Positions 37,660 to 49,189 of a stretch of DNA of 64,000 bases are shown here, piece by piece (position 1 is the stretch's first letter; each line of letters begins with the position of its first letter). The stretch spans positions 33,971,381 to 34,035,380 of the forward strand of contig OZ023275.1 of assembly GCA_964007475.1 (NCBI GenBank), read 5' to 3'. The position numbers were made by a program, and so were the translations under genes. Source of the stretch: Hybos culiciformis. Taxonomy: Eukaryota; Arthropoda; Insecta; Diptera; Hybotidae. The notes below the pieces were generated by a model. The model was given only the letters and a program-made list of their open reading frames with translations. It had not been told where the DNA came from and made no database searches.

Positions 37660-38125
37660 TAAAATATAAAAATATTTAACCGTATCTCATAAATGAAGCC
37701 TGGGTCCTGTGTTCAACATTTCGATTAAGATACATTTCTCACACTCAAAGTATACTTAACAATCTAATCATATTTTTAACGTTCCTTCACAATCGTGTTA
37801 GTATATTTACTATTATACTAAAATATAACAATTTTAATAGAAAACCAGCTCCCAATTTGAATCCTTGAAAACAATCGGAGTCTGATCCTTTTTAAATTTT
37901 CTCAAATCAACATTTATCTACCCGATATATTAATTTTGTAGGGAAATTAAGGCTATTACAAAAATTTAAAATACATACATTAGCCAAAGTGAAAATGAAC
38001 GAAATTGTGCATATTTTGGCATTTGAAGAATCACAGAAATTCGGTTAAATAGTTATTAGCATTTTAGTAAAGTTCGGACGGACGGATATAATCTGTTTTT
38101 TTAATTTTTGATGGAAAGCAGGCTA
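37660..38125 (-). repeat. Dispersed repeat family A, fragment 3 (most complete)
   Basis: Contains all landmarks of the family in the reverse order of the 57.3-kb copy: CTCATAAATGAAGCCTGGG followed by CAACATTTCGATTAAGATAC near 37684-37734, then an AATTTGAATCCTTGAAAA block, then TGCATATTTTGGCATTTGAA near 38010, a GGACGGACGGAT motif, and TTTTTGATGGAAAGCAGG at the end. About 465 bp. No coding capacity and no target duplication could be identified. Element class unknown. Confidence 0.6.
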
Positions 38126-38839
38126 AAAATGAATTATTTCGATATTATTGTACTTCTCCGCATTCCACAATTAACAAAAAAAAATTATTTTAAATAAATA
38201 ACGCACGTTTAAATGTCAATAAATTAAATAAATTATTTTTATTTCCTTAATGAAACACTGAAATTTTACGCCCAATGAAAAAGTGGAAAATGTATATATT
38301 GTTGTATCATTTATATACCTAAATAATATATTTTTTACTTTTCTATGCTTATAATTTATAAGAATTAGTTACAATTATGTACTTATTTACTTTTTATATT
38401 GTATTAATTTACGGTTATCCATAAATAGAAAATTCCCTAGAGAAAATTCTTCTGAATTATAAAAGGAATTTTCATTTTAAATACCAACTAAAGGTATATT
38501 ATTTTCATATCGCTTTTTTGTGCAATAGTATTTTATGTATAGTAAAATAAACATTTTTTATAAGTATATTCAAAATAAGTCAAAATGTTAAATTTTAAAC
38601 TATTATATAACGAATTAAAATGAAATGAAATAATATTCAGAGTATTTTAGCTTTTAGTTTTCATCACCAAGTCTAATTTTACTTTCTTTCGTATAAATTT
38701 GAAAGTTTTGCCTCACATATAATTTCAACATAAAACATAATCTACATAAAATGTTGAAGCTGAAATGTTTTTTTTTAAGATTTCTATGATAGTACTTCGA
38801 TGATATGAAATGCTTATATTTATTGAAATTTAATTTCAG

Positions 38840-38904
38840 CCCCTGGTTCGCTTTCTTATCCAAAATCCGGGAATTCAGTCGACATCTACTCACAATTTTC
38901 ATGA
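38840..38904 (+). CDS. Candidate terminal exon, unknown product
   Basis: A clear acceptor (TTTAATTTCAG at 38839) opens into a GC-richer 65-bp segment. In the frame entered with a one-base overhang it reads GSLSYPKSGNSVDIYSQFS and then TGA (38902-38904). AATAAA follows at 38996-39001. The peptide has a natural-looking C-terminus. No matching upstream exon was found between the gap and this point. The opposite strand is also open here, so a minus-strand reading cannot be ruled out. Confidence 0.3.
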
Positions 38905-39009
38905 AAATTCATTATCCACATACTAATTTACCCATATCTATTAAAACTTTAAAAAAAATTAAAATCAAAAATGTATATGCATTTAAATGACATATAATAA
39001 AAAAATAAT

Positions 39010-40480
39010 ATAAAATAATGATAACTGAACGATAGTAAAATAAATTTCTTGAATTTCATTATGAGAAAAAGTTTATTCATATTTTGCGGTAATATCGACA
39101 TAAGTTTGTCACATAGACAATGTATCATAATATTGCAATTAGAAAGCGATTTGGATATGAAAAATTGAGAAAACGTGTATCCTTGAAATAGGGTCATTAA
39201 TAAAAATAAAAAAAAAAGTAAAGAAGATATTTTTTTTAATCTACACTACTTTAAGATACTTATTAAAATATAGAGATAGATCAATGAGTTTTTTTTTTCT
39301 TTTTTTCTATTATTATTAGTTTTCCTGATCGAAATTGACATTCATTATTATAGGAGGTATAATCAATCTTTTCAATTTTTTTTTATGTATCATCTACATA
39401 TAGTTATGTATAAACATTATGTTATATGTGTATATCTTATTTAGAATTTGTTATTGTTATAATGGATTTCCTTTCAGCACTTTTTGGATTCTATTGAATA
39501 TATAACAAAAAAAAAAAATAAGGATATCATAGATATAAGCATTAACTTTGAAACTATATAAGATTTATCTTAAATTATTGTTTTTTTTTTTGCCATATTT
39601 ATTTTATAAGAATTTTTTTTTTATTCTTGAGTATATACTGTAAGCTATACAACATATAATTTCTTTTCATTTGAAGGTAGGTATATGTATTTTATATGTT
39701 ATTAATAAAACTAAAAGCTTTTGATAAAAATAAAAACTAATAATTTAATGAAAATGTCACAATTTTTCAAGGACCTTCATTAGAGAATCTCATAATGTAT
39801 TAGTATCCAGTCTTTCTTGTATGTTTAATTTTTATTTATTTTACTATTATTTTTTTTTTTATGATTATTTTAATAAAAGTGACCTATAAAAACGATGACC
39901 AGACAGATTTTGCAAATATTTACAATTGAAGTTTAATTAAAAATAATTTGATCTTAATTTTTATTATATTTACTTTTTTTATAGAATAAATTAGTTTTAA
40001 TTTTTATATTTATTTAAAAAAAAATTATTTTTTTTATATTTTTCAATATTTTCATATATTCATAAAAAATTTGTAAAATTTATCCAATGTACAATTCTTC
40101 TAATGAACAATTGTTTAATAAAATGAATTATCCACCCAAATAGGATTATCTCGGAAATAAATCTTAAATTCTGATGTAGCTATAATTTTTGTATTTCAAT
40201 TGCTAGTGATTATAATAATATATCATGTGAACTAAAGCAAAAACTAGAATCAAAACTTTAAATTAATTTCCCTTGAAAGAAGTAAACAGTTCCGAATTAT
40301 GTGAATGAAATGATCATATCAAGCCATGTCTCAATAGTAGGCTTAAATAATTAAGATGCAATAGATTTCGTTAGTTTCCTCTGTGAATACAAATAATTGC
40401 TTTCAGACCTCCAAAAACATCGCTAAAATCCTTCGAAAACTTCAAATTATATTTATTGCAAGAAATAACCTTTGTTACAC
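39010..40480. other. Noncoding, no recognised feature
   Basis: A/T-rich DNA. No supported genes or repeats beyond homopolymer runs. Confidence 0.5.
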
Positions 40481-40484
40481 ATAC

Positions 40485-40741
40485 CGTCTGCTGAGAAATG
40501 AAACAACGTATGACATTTATACGTCATTATTTGACAATAGCACCATTCGATTCCTCGTACTCGATTTTATAAGCACAACTACTTTGCAATATTCTTAATG
40601 TTGATTAAAATGTGTTTTTTAGATGAAAATTGTACGCTACTTGATATTTTTTCATACGTTTTTTTTAATTTTCAAATCTTTAAATTCAAATTACTCGAAA
40701 CTATACTTTTCATTATACGTTGTTTCATTTCTGAGCAGACG
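40485..40741 (+). mobile_element. MITE copy A, 257 bp, ATAC target duplication
   Basis: Terminal inverted repeats of at least 20 bp: left CGTCTGCTGAGAAATGAAAC, right (complement) CGTCTGCTCAGAAATGAAAC, extending less perfectly further in. ATAC flanks both ends (40481-40484 and 40742-40745). The interior is shared with copy B at 43414-43669. No transposase is encoded; the apparent frames across it are translations of the element. The 4-bp duplication does not fit hAT (8 bp) and fits Tc1/mariner (TA) only if the extra matching bases are coincidence. Superfamily undetermined. Confidence 0.85.
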
Positions 40742-40747
40742 ATACTA

Positions 40748-40800
40748 TCTGAACTCGGCAACACGTTGTCGTGGCGTTGCTGCGGTTCGGCTAGAAAAAG
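40748..40800. other. GC-rich patch beside MITE copy A
   Basis: About 50 bp with CGGCAACACGTTGTCGTGGC and then GTTGCTGCGGTTCGG, markedly GC-rich against its surroundings. No motif is recognised. It may be part of an older element into which or beside which the MITE inserted. Confidence 0.3.
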
Positions 40801-40899
40801 TTGAAAGAAGGGTTTTTTTTAACTTGCCACCTGTGAAGATATTTACATTTTTATTTAAGGAAAGATTTCAAAAAAAGTTTTTGAAATTTTAAAGTCATT

Positions 40900-43053
40900 A
40901 TTATGTGTAGGTACCGTCTTATACATAAATTTGCTAATTAAAAATTAGAATTTTTTTCTTATTATTTTCAAGTATAAAATTCAGATTCTTAATTAAAAGT
41001 ATATAAAAGTAAAAAAAAAAAAAGATGAAAAATAATTTAAATATATTATGGGAAAAAAAAAGTAATCGGCTTTCCTTGATTTATTTATTATTATCTTATT
41101 ACGAATTTTTTTTTTTATTTATAGATATAATGAAAAGGTAAATAAAATTTTTTTTTCTGAAAAATATATATACTTTACCTTATATGTACATCAAAATATT
41201 TGTTTTCTCAATTTCCAAGGATATTAAACCACAAGAGGTTTTTATGCTGCGTGCAATTATTTCTTTATTCTTCAAAATTCTACTTACTGTTGTTGTATAT
41301 AATAATAAACCCAAAAGTTTGAAAATAAATTTTTCGTTTTTTTTGTGTAGGTAGGTACTTCTGATATCAAAATGATAAATAATAACACAATGTTACAGCT
41401 TTTTTTTTTTTTGTGTTAAAGGAAAAAAAAAATAAAATAAAAATAAAATAACAACAGTTATTAAATTTAATATCTTTTCTTAACCACACACCACATAAAA
41501 CTTTTTTCATTTTTAATTTTTTTTTTCCTATATACAATTTTTTTTTTCTGTTCTGGAAGAAAATATGCCACAAACAAGTCAAAGCTTTGGTTAGGAAAAA
41601 AAAAAATAAAAATACAAACAAAATTAAATAATATTTTTTACCTTTTTAATGGTAAAGAAAAATTAAATAAAATATATACATCTACATACATGTATTTAAA
41701 ATTTTAGGTTTTATTTCACAAAAAAAAGAAAAAAAACCTAACTAAATCCTTTTTTTTTTTTTTTGGGATATTTTTAGATATAAAATTTTGAAAAATAAAC
41801 GAAATGTTCTTACAATATTTTATACTTGTGTGTTATCATATGGTTAAAAAATATGTTTGGTGACAGAACAAGAGGCATTAAAATTTTTTTTCTTAGAATG
41901 TAAAAAGTTGATAGTTCTTTGATGGGCGGTATTAAGAGCCCTCACTGCTGCAAATTCGACAAAATTGTACGAATAAAACCAAAATGGTGGGATTTTTTTT
42001 AAATATATTTGAATTTTATTTCTGTGCAGAAACTGCACTTTATCAGAAAAATTAATAAATTAACAAATTTTTATAATTAAATGAAAATATTGAAAAATTG
42101 TTTAGAAGAAATTCCACAACACCAGCCTTGGAGGGTGATATTTTTTTTAAATTTTCTGTTTCCTTTACTTGACAAGTTTCAAATGCCAATTTAAGCCAAA
42201 AAAATAAATTGAAAAAAAATCCGGCTCACTCTCTAACCTATCAAAAAATCGCATTAAGATCTCCCATCAAAAGGGTGAAAATAAAATACGATTACAAGTT
42301 CGAATTAAAAATATCTGACAATTAAATTACATTATATTCCATTAACAAACAACTTACAGATAAGGAAAGTAAAATTTTTTTTTTTTTTAAACGTTATTTC
42401 TCAATCAATATAACTAAAATTCTCTTAAATGCTTCTTAACAAAAGTGCTAAAAAATAACATAAACATCAAATATTTACAAATTACAAATTAAAAATAAAA
42501 TAAAATATTATATTTTATTATATTGTATATATTTTATTTAAATATGCCTAGTTATTTTTAAATGTCTTAAATATCTTCAATTAAAGTCAAACATCTTAAC
42601 AAATCAAACACATAAGGACTTAAAGAAAAAGAACAGAAAATACAAAATAAAATAAAAAACAAAAATTATCCCAATGGTAAATTTGTTACCCTTGTCAACT
42701 TAAATAGGACTTTTTTTTTTTGTTTTCTTCTCATATCTCTTTACCTCAAGCCTCAAGTTCTTTTTTTCTTGTTGTTAAGAAGAAAAAAAAAAAGAAGATA
42801 ACTTTTACGAAGAGAATAAAAATTTTCAATTTAGACCAATTATTTGGTTCATTTTGTATTTTTTTTTTGAATAAACACAACTTAAAAAAAAAATAATAAT
42901 CAAATATGTGCCCCTTATCAAAAAAGCAATAATCGATTTATTTTTTTGTTTTTTTTTTTTTTTTTGCAGAAATAAAAAATAAATAAATTTTATTTTCAAA
43001 AAAAAAAAAAGAAAAAAGAAATAAATAAAAATAAAAATGTATTTATTGTCACA

Positions 43054-43084
<31 letters not shown>

Positions 43085-43150
43085 TATACGTAAAAGAAAA
43101 AGAATAATATCAAATTACCATCCATTTATTCTAAAAATATTTTCGGTTTT
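40900..43150. other. Noncoding with (TA)n tract
   Basis: A/T-rich. A minus-strand frame at 41844-42038 has a short protein-like stretch (AVRALNTAHQRTINF) but no other support. A (TA)n microsatellite lies at about 43062-43088. Confidence 0.45.
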
Positions 43151-43164
43151 ATTAAAAAAAATAT

Positions 43165-43340
43165 ATAGAAACCCTAGTGCTGGGTTCACATGCTCATGCA
43201 ATTTTCGCCAATTGACCTATTCAAACCAATTGGTGCAAGTAAATCGTTGTATGTAAACGGAAGCATGATGCTTGCGCAAGCCAAAAAATGTTGCTTGAGT
43301 GAAATCTTTTTTGCAAGAAAATTTGTGTGAGATTGGTAGA
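43165..43340. other. Complex non-AT-run segment, possible element end
   Basis: Starts near CTAGTGCTGGGTTCACATGC and is less A/T-rich than the flanks, with internal CCAATTG repeats in both orientations. The start resembles the end of a small DNA transposon, but no matching opposite end was found on the far side of MITE copy B. Confidence 0.25.
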
Positions 43341-43413
43341 CTTTTTTCTTAATTTTCTCCTCTGACGAATATTTTTCGATAATACGATATCCTTCGAGAC
43401 GCATAGACTATAT

Positions 43414-43669
43414 CGTCGTTGAGAAATGAAACGATGTATAATGAAAAGTATAGTTTCGAGTAATTTGAGTTTAAAGATTTGAAAATTAAAAAAAACGTAT
43501 GGAAAAATATCAAGTAACGTAAAATTTTCATCTAAAAAACACATTTTAATCAACATTAAGAATATTGCAAAATAGTTGTACTTATAAAATCGAGTACGAG
43601 GAATCGAATGGTGCTATTATCTAATAATGACGTATAAATATCATACGTTGTTTCATTTCTCAACAGACG
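43414..43669 (-). mobile_element. MITE copy B, 256 bp, ATAT target duplication
   Basis: Reverse-complement copy of the element at 40485-40741, with identity that appears above 90 % by eye. Ends are CGTCGTTGAGAAATGAAACG (left, one base deleted in the repeat) and, on the complement of the right end, CGTCTGTTGAGAAATGAAAC. ATAT flanks both sides (43410-43413 and 43670-43673). The two copies could pair as a 256-bp stem with a 2.7-kb loop if co-transcribed. Confidence 0.85.
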
Positions 43670-43689
43670 ATATATTCCCACAATATGGG

Positions 43690-46450
43690 CAGCTAAAAAT
43701 TTGTTCTATCTTACAAAAACTCTAATAAAAATTCGATTAGAAATAGAAATTTTTTATAAATTAAAATAAACGAATTTCTTTGCTTACAATTTATTAGAAA
43801 TTCGAGGACACTCTGAAAAATGAAATAGCTGTTACAGATATATTTCTTCGGCATATTTCTTGCTATATTTATAGGTCAAATCGAATGTGGCAATATTAGC
43901 TTCTACTTTTACTTTTTGTTCGACATAAAGTTTCTTAGAAACTCATTTTGTATAAAAAAAAATATTTTTTGTGATTTATTTTTCGCTAGAAAAAACAATA
44001 AAAATTATAATTTTGAAGTAGCACCTTTTGCTATATATAGGTTTTTAGACTAATAACTGTAATATAAGCACATACTGAAAATTAAATTTTTCATAGTGTA
44101 ATCTGCTTCTTCAAAATTACTCAAATCACGCTTATAATTTAACTAGGTATGTATAATTAGCAAAATTTCTCGAATTATATCTCATTAAATAGAAAAATGG
44201 TATTTTTTTTTCTCAACCTGTTATTCCAAACTCCATATTTATGTTGCCTGTTTTGATGACAAAGCATAATATAATACAGAAATATCAGAGAAATACTATA
44301 CGTATATAGAAATTGTTCTTACAAAATTCTTGAATTTTGATTCTGAAGCTTTTTTGCTTTCTTTGCTATGCTAAATTTAATTCTATTAAAATAAAGCCGG
44401 AAAAAAAATATATAAAAATTTTCTGCCTTTTCTTTTTTCAATTTTTGATATTGTTGTTTTTATGTATTCCATATACTACTACCTAGTATATGCTACCAAA
44501 AATAAAAAAAACCATAATTTTATTCTCTTGTGAAAAAAATAAAAAAAAAGAAAAACAAAAATAAATTAGCAACCAAAAAAGCTAAATGAAGAAAAAAAAA
44601 AATATTTATTATATATTTTTTTTTTTTATATATATTTTCCACTCAACTGATAAAGAATTTTTGTATTCAAACCACCATTAGGAGCCCATTCTGTGTGTTT
44701 AAATTAACAGAGAAAAAAGGAAGAAAAACAAAAAATAACTTATCCTTGAAATCATTCCCTTCCCCAAATCAAAATAAAATTTAGTATTTATATATAGAAT
44801 GTACGAATATATAATATCAAAGACATATACCTCTACATACATTTTTACATAATACATAAAAATACTACAAAATACTATATCTACGTATTATTTACAAAAA
44901 AAAAAATTTGGGTAAAAAAAAAACAAAAATAAAACAAAATAATTTCGGAGGCCATGAAGATGAAAAATTACAGAAATATTTCTGTTTTTGCCTATATATA
45001 TTAAGGACACAGATGTGTATTACATTCATTTCCCAAAAAAAAAAAAAAAAAAACCTATAAAAATGATTGCGTTTTTTTTTTTCTTTCTTTAGTATAATCA
45101 AGAATTAGGATAAAATTTTAATCCTTTCAATAATAATGAAGGTATTGTTCATATTTTATGTAAAAAAAAAATGGTTATATTGTTTTCAATGTTAGAAACT
45201 TGTTTATTTTGAAATTGAAATACGAGATTTTTTTGTAACTTTAAACCTTTTTTCTTTCTAATATAATATTAAGTATAATATGTATTATAGATCTCCAATA
45301 TAATAAATTTAATAGTAAAAACAAAAAAAAACTAAAATACAATGTAAACACTATCTTCAACGTAAATAAATAAAAGCCTATAATAATTTAAATGTAAAAT
45401 ACTTCAAATATTTTTTTTACAATAAATTTTAACAGAAAATAAAAATATCTGAAAATAATATTCCATTAATTTATAAAATTGATTGTTGAAAGTTCTTTAT
45501 TGATAATTTTGTTTTTTTTTTTTTCTGTTAAAGGTACAGTAAAAGATATTTTGAAGATGAATAACATAACTAAGTGCTCTTATCGATTATTAAAAAAATT
45601 GTTTATACAAAAATAATTTGTTTATTGAGTTCATAGTTTCATCGAAGCAAGCATGAATATTTTAACCAAATGAATATTATTACAATATAAAATTTAATTA
45701 ATAAAACCGTAGTCGAGATTGATAGTATAATATTGTTGTTCACTCGAATTTAGAATATCAAATTTATATTGAACCTTGAACAATTTTTAAAATAAACTCA
45801 CAGAAAATTTTCTTCAATACCAGTACAAAGAACTACGGAAAACTTATTTTTTACAACTTCGGTTTCGTCGTTGATGTGTCAACTAAAAAGTGTGTACTTA
45901 ATTTATGCAATAATATTGCGAATAAATCACAATCAACCGCACACATTCGTATGAAATAAAATTGTAATCAATCATTAAAAATTTTATTGAGGTGGTGAAG
46001 TTAAAAAATATAAAAAAAAGGAAACAAATGATATTTACCAAAAATATTTTTCAACGTAATTTTTCAAAATTCAAAAACAATTTTCAACAAAATATTTTTT
46101 TAATTTAGGGGAAAACTTCATTCATCAATTACTTAAAATTGTTTGCGGAAAAAAAATTAATAATAATAATAAACAAAAAAAAATCCCTAAGAATAACTTT
46201 TTTTTTATAGGCATCAACAGCTAAATAAAACATCCGGATAATATATTTTATACCTAAATAATATTTTTAAATATTAATTTCTGGATTTCCAGCATTATTT
46301 TCCATAACATTTCCTTAAAAAATAATTTTTATTTAAATTTCAAAAAGTTTTTCTTTTTTTTTTTATATGTATGTATTTTATATTAAAGAATATTATATAT
46401 ACACCATCATTCCGGTCCTCCCCTTATATATATACTATACATGTATATCA
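43690..46450. other. Noncoding, no recognised feature
   Basis: A/T-rich DNA with long A runs. No supported gene or repeat. Confidence 0.5.
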
Positions 46451-46456
46451 GTTTCA

Positions 46457-46489
46457 TTAAAATAATAAATCATCGTCATCATGACCTTC
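46457..46489 (-). CDS. Possible very short terminal exon
   Basis: On the minus strand a long T tract ends in GATGAG, a plausible acceptor. It is followed by a frame reading EGHDDDDLLF and a stop (complement of 46457-46459). The acidic C-terminus looks natural, but the segment is only 33 bp and the Asp run is a GAT/GAC repeat, so chance is likely. Confidence 0.12.
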   Translation of the reverse strand, partial: EGHDDDDLLF

Positions 46490-46519
46490 CTCATCAAAAA
46501 AAAAAAATTTTATGTTATT

Positions 46520-48920
46520 TTGCTTCCTTGACAGAGAAAAATCCCTCAAAAATTTTTCCATCGATCTAACTTTAAAAAAACAAAAAAAAAAAAAAACAAG
46601 TGGTCGTAATCATTTTAATATATAAACATAATATTTGAATGTATTACAAGAAGTATAGAAAAAATATTTTTGCCTTTCCAAATGTTAGAGAGAACATAAT
46701 TCACATAAAAATATTTATGTTTTCACTTATAGGAAAAAATCGTAATAAAGAATTATAATGTTACTATTTTCATCGTTGTAATTTCGGTTAAGTGTTAAAA
46801 CAAAATAAAAGTTAAACAATAAATTAAAAAGAAAAATTTAAGCTACAAGATTTTATTATTTTTAAACAATTTACCGAAAAGCTAAAAACTAAAAATTAGA
46901 AAATAAAGCTCATATGCGTATATGCGAATTCAATGAAATAAATTTTTTTATGAATTTGTTGACATTAAACGAAAAGTTTTTGAGAGTCCCATTTCTAAAA
47001 TTAGTAAATAATACTTAATAATAAAAATTTAGATTGATAAAAATTTGAGGATGCAGAATATTTGAAATGCTATAAATTTCCTGCCCTATATACAGAATCT
47101 GATTTACTATATATTTTGCTTTCCCACTTAAGTTGTTATTCTTTCAATTGATGAAAAATTTTGCTTTCTTTCTTGTGTATAATATAAGAATTTTGTATTG
47201 GTTTTTTTTTTGTTTAACAAATACACTCAGCTTTGGTATATCAAAAAATTTTGAATTTTTATACATTTTTGAATGAAAAGTAGGTCAAATACACCCTCAT
47301 CAATCTTTTAAGATTTTCAGAGTGCGAAAGTATTAAAGTGATTTAAATATTGAATTTAAAACATGTGAATACAACAGTTTTTTTTTTTTTTTTTTTTGAT
47401 AAGCCATGGAAAGCCTTGAAAAGAAAAAAATGTAATTAATTTTTTGTCGTTAGAAAAACTCAATAGACACATGTACTATAATATGTGAATATCTATAACT
47501 TCAAAAATAAAAAAAATGGTAGAGTACTTATGTACATTTTTTACATACTTAATTTGAATTAAATTAAGATCATTACATTTATAAATTTTATGTATGCGGG
47601 ATAGGTAAAGGAATATAATTGAATGAATTTTTAAGACGCTTTACAAAATTAAATTAATTAAACCTTTTCAGTGTTAGTTACATTATTAATCTGTAGTATG
47701 TATTATTGAATGATATTAATAATATAGTATTCCAGTTATTGGTCAAATTTATAAGCATCACAATTATTTTTTCTATTTTGTTTTTTTTTTTAATCAAGCT
47801 TAAGCTATTATAAGTTATTTGTAAGCTTAAAATTGAGAACTAGAAACACACAGACAGAGTAAATCGTTTTTTCATAAAAATTATGAACATTTTAGTACCA
47901 GGAGAAATATAAAATGTATCTTAAAATTTTTTTTAATTTTTCCTCTATTTTAAAAATAACTTTTAAGCCCAACAAAAATTACGCTATCCTTGATAAAAGC
48001 TATACATATGTATAACTACAATTGCACGGTGAATTTATTTTTACGCGCCTATTTTAGTCACGGGTAAAATTTAGAAAATTTCATTTTATACTTTCGCAGA
48101 ATACATCGATTATATATGTTGAAAAGCATATACATTTAATCTATCGTACATTAAAAAGATTAGTATTAAATTGAAAAAAAAAAATTTGTTGACATTATCT
48201 TCTATTTATTATCCTTCGTAAATTACTCTTTCCATATATGAATGCGAATAAGATTTTTTTTTGTTTGAACAAAAGATAAAATTTAATTTTTTTTTGTGAT
48301 CAGATCCTGGAAAATATTATCTTATTTTTTTTTTCGAAAAGAATTAAATATAATAAAATTCTTTTCTCCTAAATTGAATAAGTTTTGGAATTTTTTATTT
48401 TATTTTTTTTTCATATAATTTTATTTTATTGTTATGGTTATTAGATGGATGGCTCATTTTATATTTTTTTTTGTAAAATATATACACACCTAAATTTATA
48501 TTATTCATCAAAATAAATAATAAATCAATTTGTGAAATTTAATAAAAATTATTCAAATTTTAAAATTGAAAATTTTGATTGATAGGGTAATTTTGAACCA
48601 GAAGGAAAATTGTATATGTATAAATTTTTTTTCTTAAGAAAATCAGAATTAGAATAAATTTTTGCATAATATTTAAATCATAAAAAGTGAAATAGTGCGT
48701 AAAATAAACCTGTGTATAAATTTTATTTCTAAAAGAAATCGTACTACTACAAAGTCGAAAAATTATATTGAAATCAAATAAAATTGTAAAAAAAAATTCA
48801 TTCATTTCCTTTCATGATTTTCAGTCTGTTAGTTCAGATTTTCTTCTCTAGAAACCATGTTTCTATAGGAGTTTTTATTTCCATATTTTATTCGTTAAAT
48901 ATATATTTTTCGGTTTTCGT
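46520..48920. other. Noncoding, no recognised feature
   Basis: A/T-rich DNA. The minus-strand frame near 48.6-48.8 kb is low-complexity. Confidence 0.5.
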
Positions 48921-48924
48921 TGTA

Positions 48925-49182
48925 TTAGTTTAATAATAGATTATATATGTCATGCAATGCAGAATGTGATATGTCGCTAAGCTCTAAACAAAGGTTATAT
49001 ACATCTATGAAAAGTATCATCTGTGTTGGTTTACCATTAGAAAAAGCTTCAATATCAAATGTACAAAGACTCTCCCATACTTTAAATTTAAATGTAACTT
49101 TTTTGAGTGAAATGAAATGAACATATGGAAATATTTTTAATTTTGAAAATTTATTAAGATGGAATTCAAAATATTTAAATTT
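48925..49182 (-). CDS. Candidate coding segment, unknown product
   Basis: An 85-codon open stretch on the minus strand without a suitable start codon, ending in TAA (complement of 48925-48927). The last 51 codons (from 49080) have a strikingly balanced composition, with WESLCTFDIEAFSNGKP, then MILFIDVYNLCLELSD and a SALHDIYNLLLN end. Trp, Cys, Asp, Glu and Ser are all present, unlike the Lys/Phe/Asn translations typical of this window. A possible acceptor AG lies at 49080-49081, with a poor pyrimidine tract. This may be a terminal exon of a minus-strand gene or a coding relic. I do not recognise the family. Confidence 0.3.
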   Translation of the reverse strand, partial: KFKYFEFHLNKFSKLKIFPYVHFISLKKVTFKFKVWESLCTFDIEAFSNGKPTQMILFIDVYNLCLELSDISHSALHDIYNLLLN

Positions 49183-49189
49183 TTAGGTA

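Noticed and set aside
40598..40892. Frames over MITE copy A and its GC-rich neighbour, repeated at 43221-43556
   Set aside because: The same peptide appears twice only because the MITE is duplicated; the element carries no gene.
41844..42038. Minus-strand frame with AVRALNTAHQRTINF
   Set aside because: Mixed composition over a short stretch only; flanks are low-complexity and no splice signals or family were recognised.
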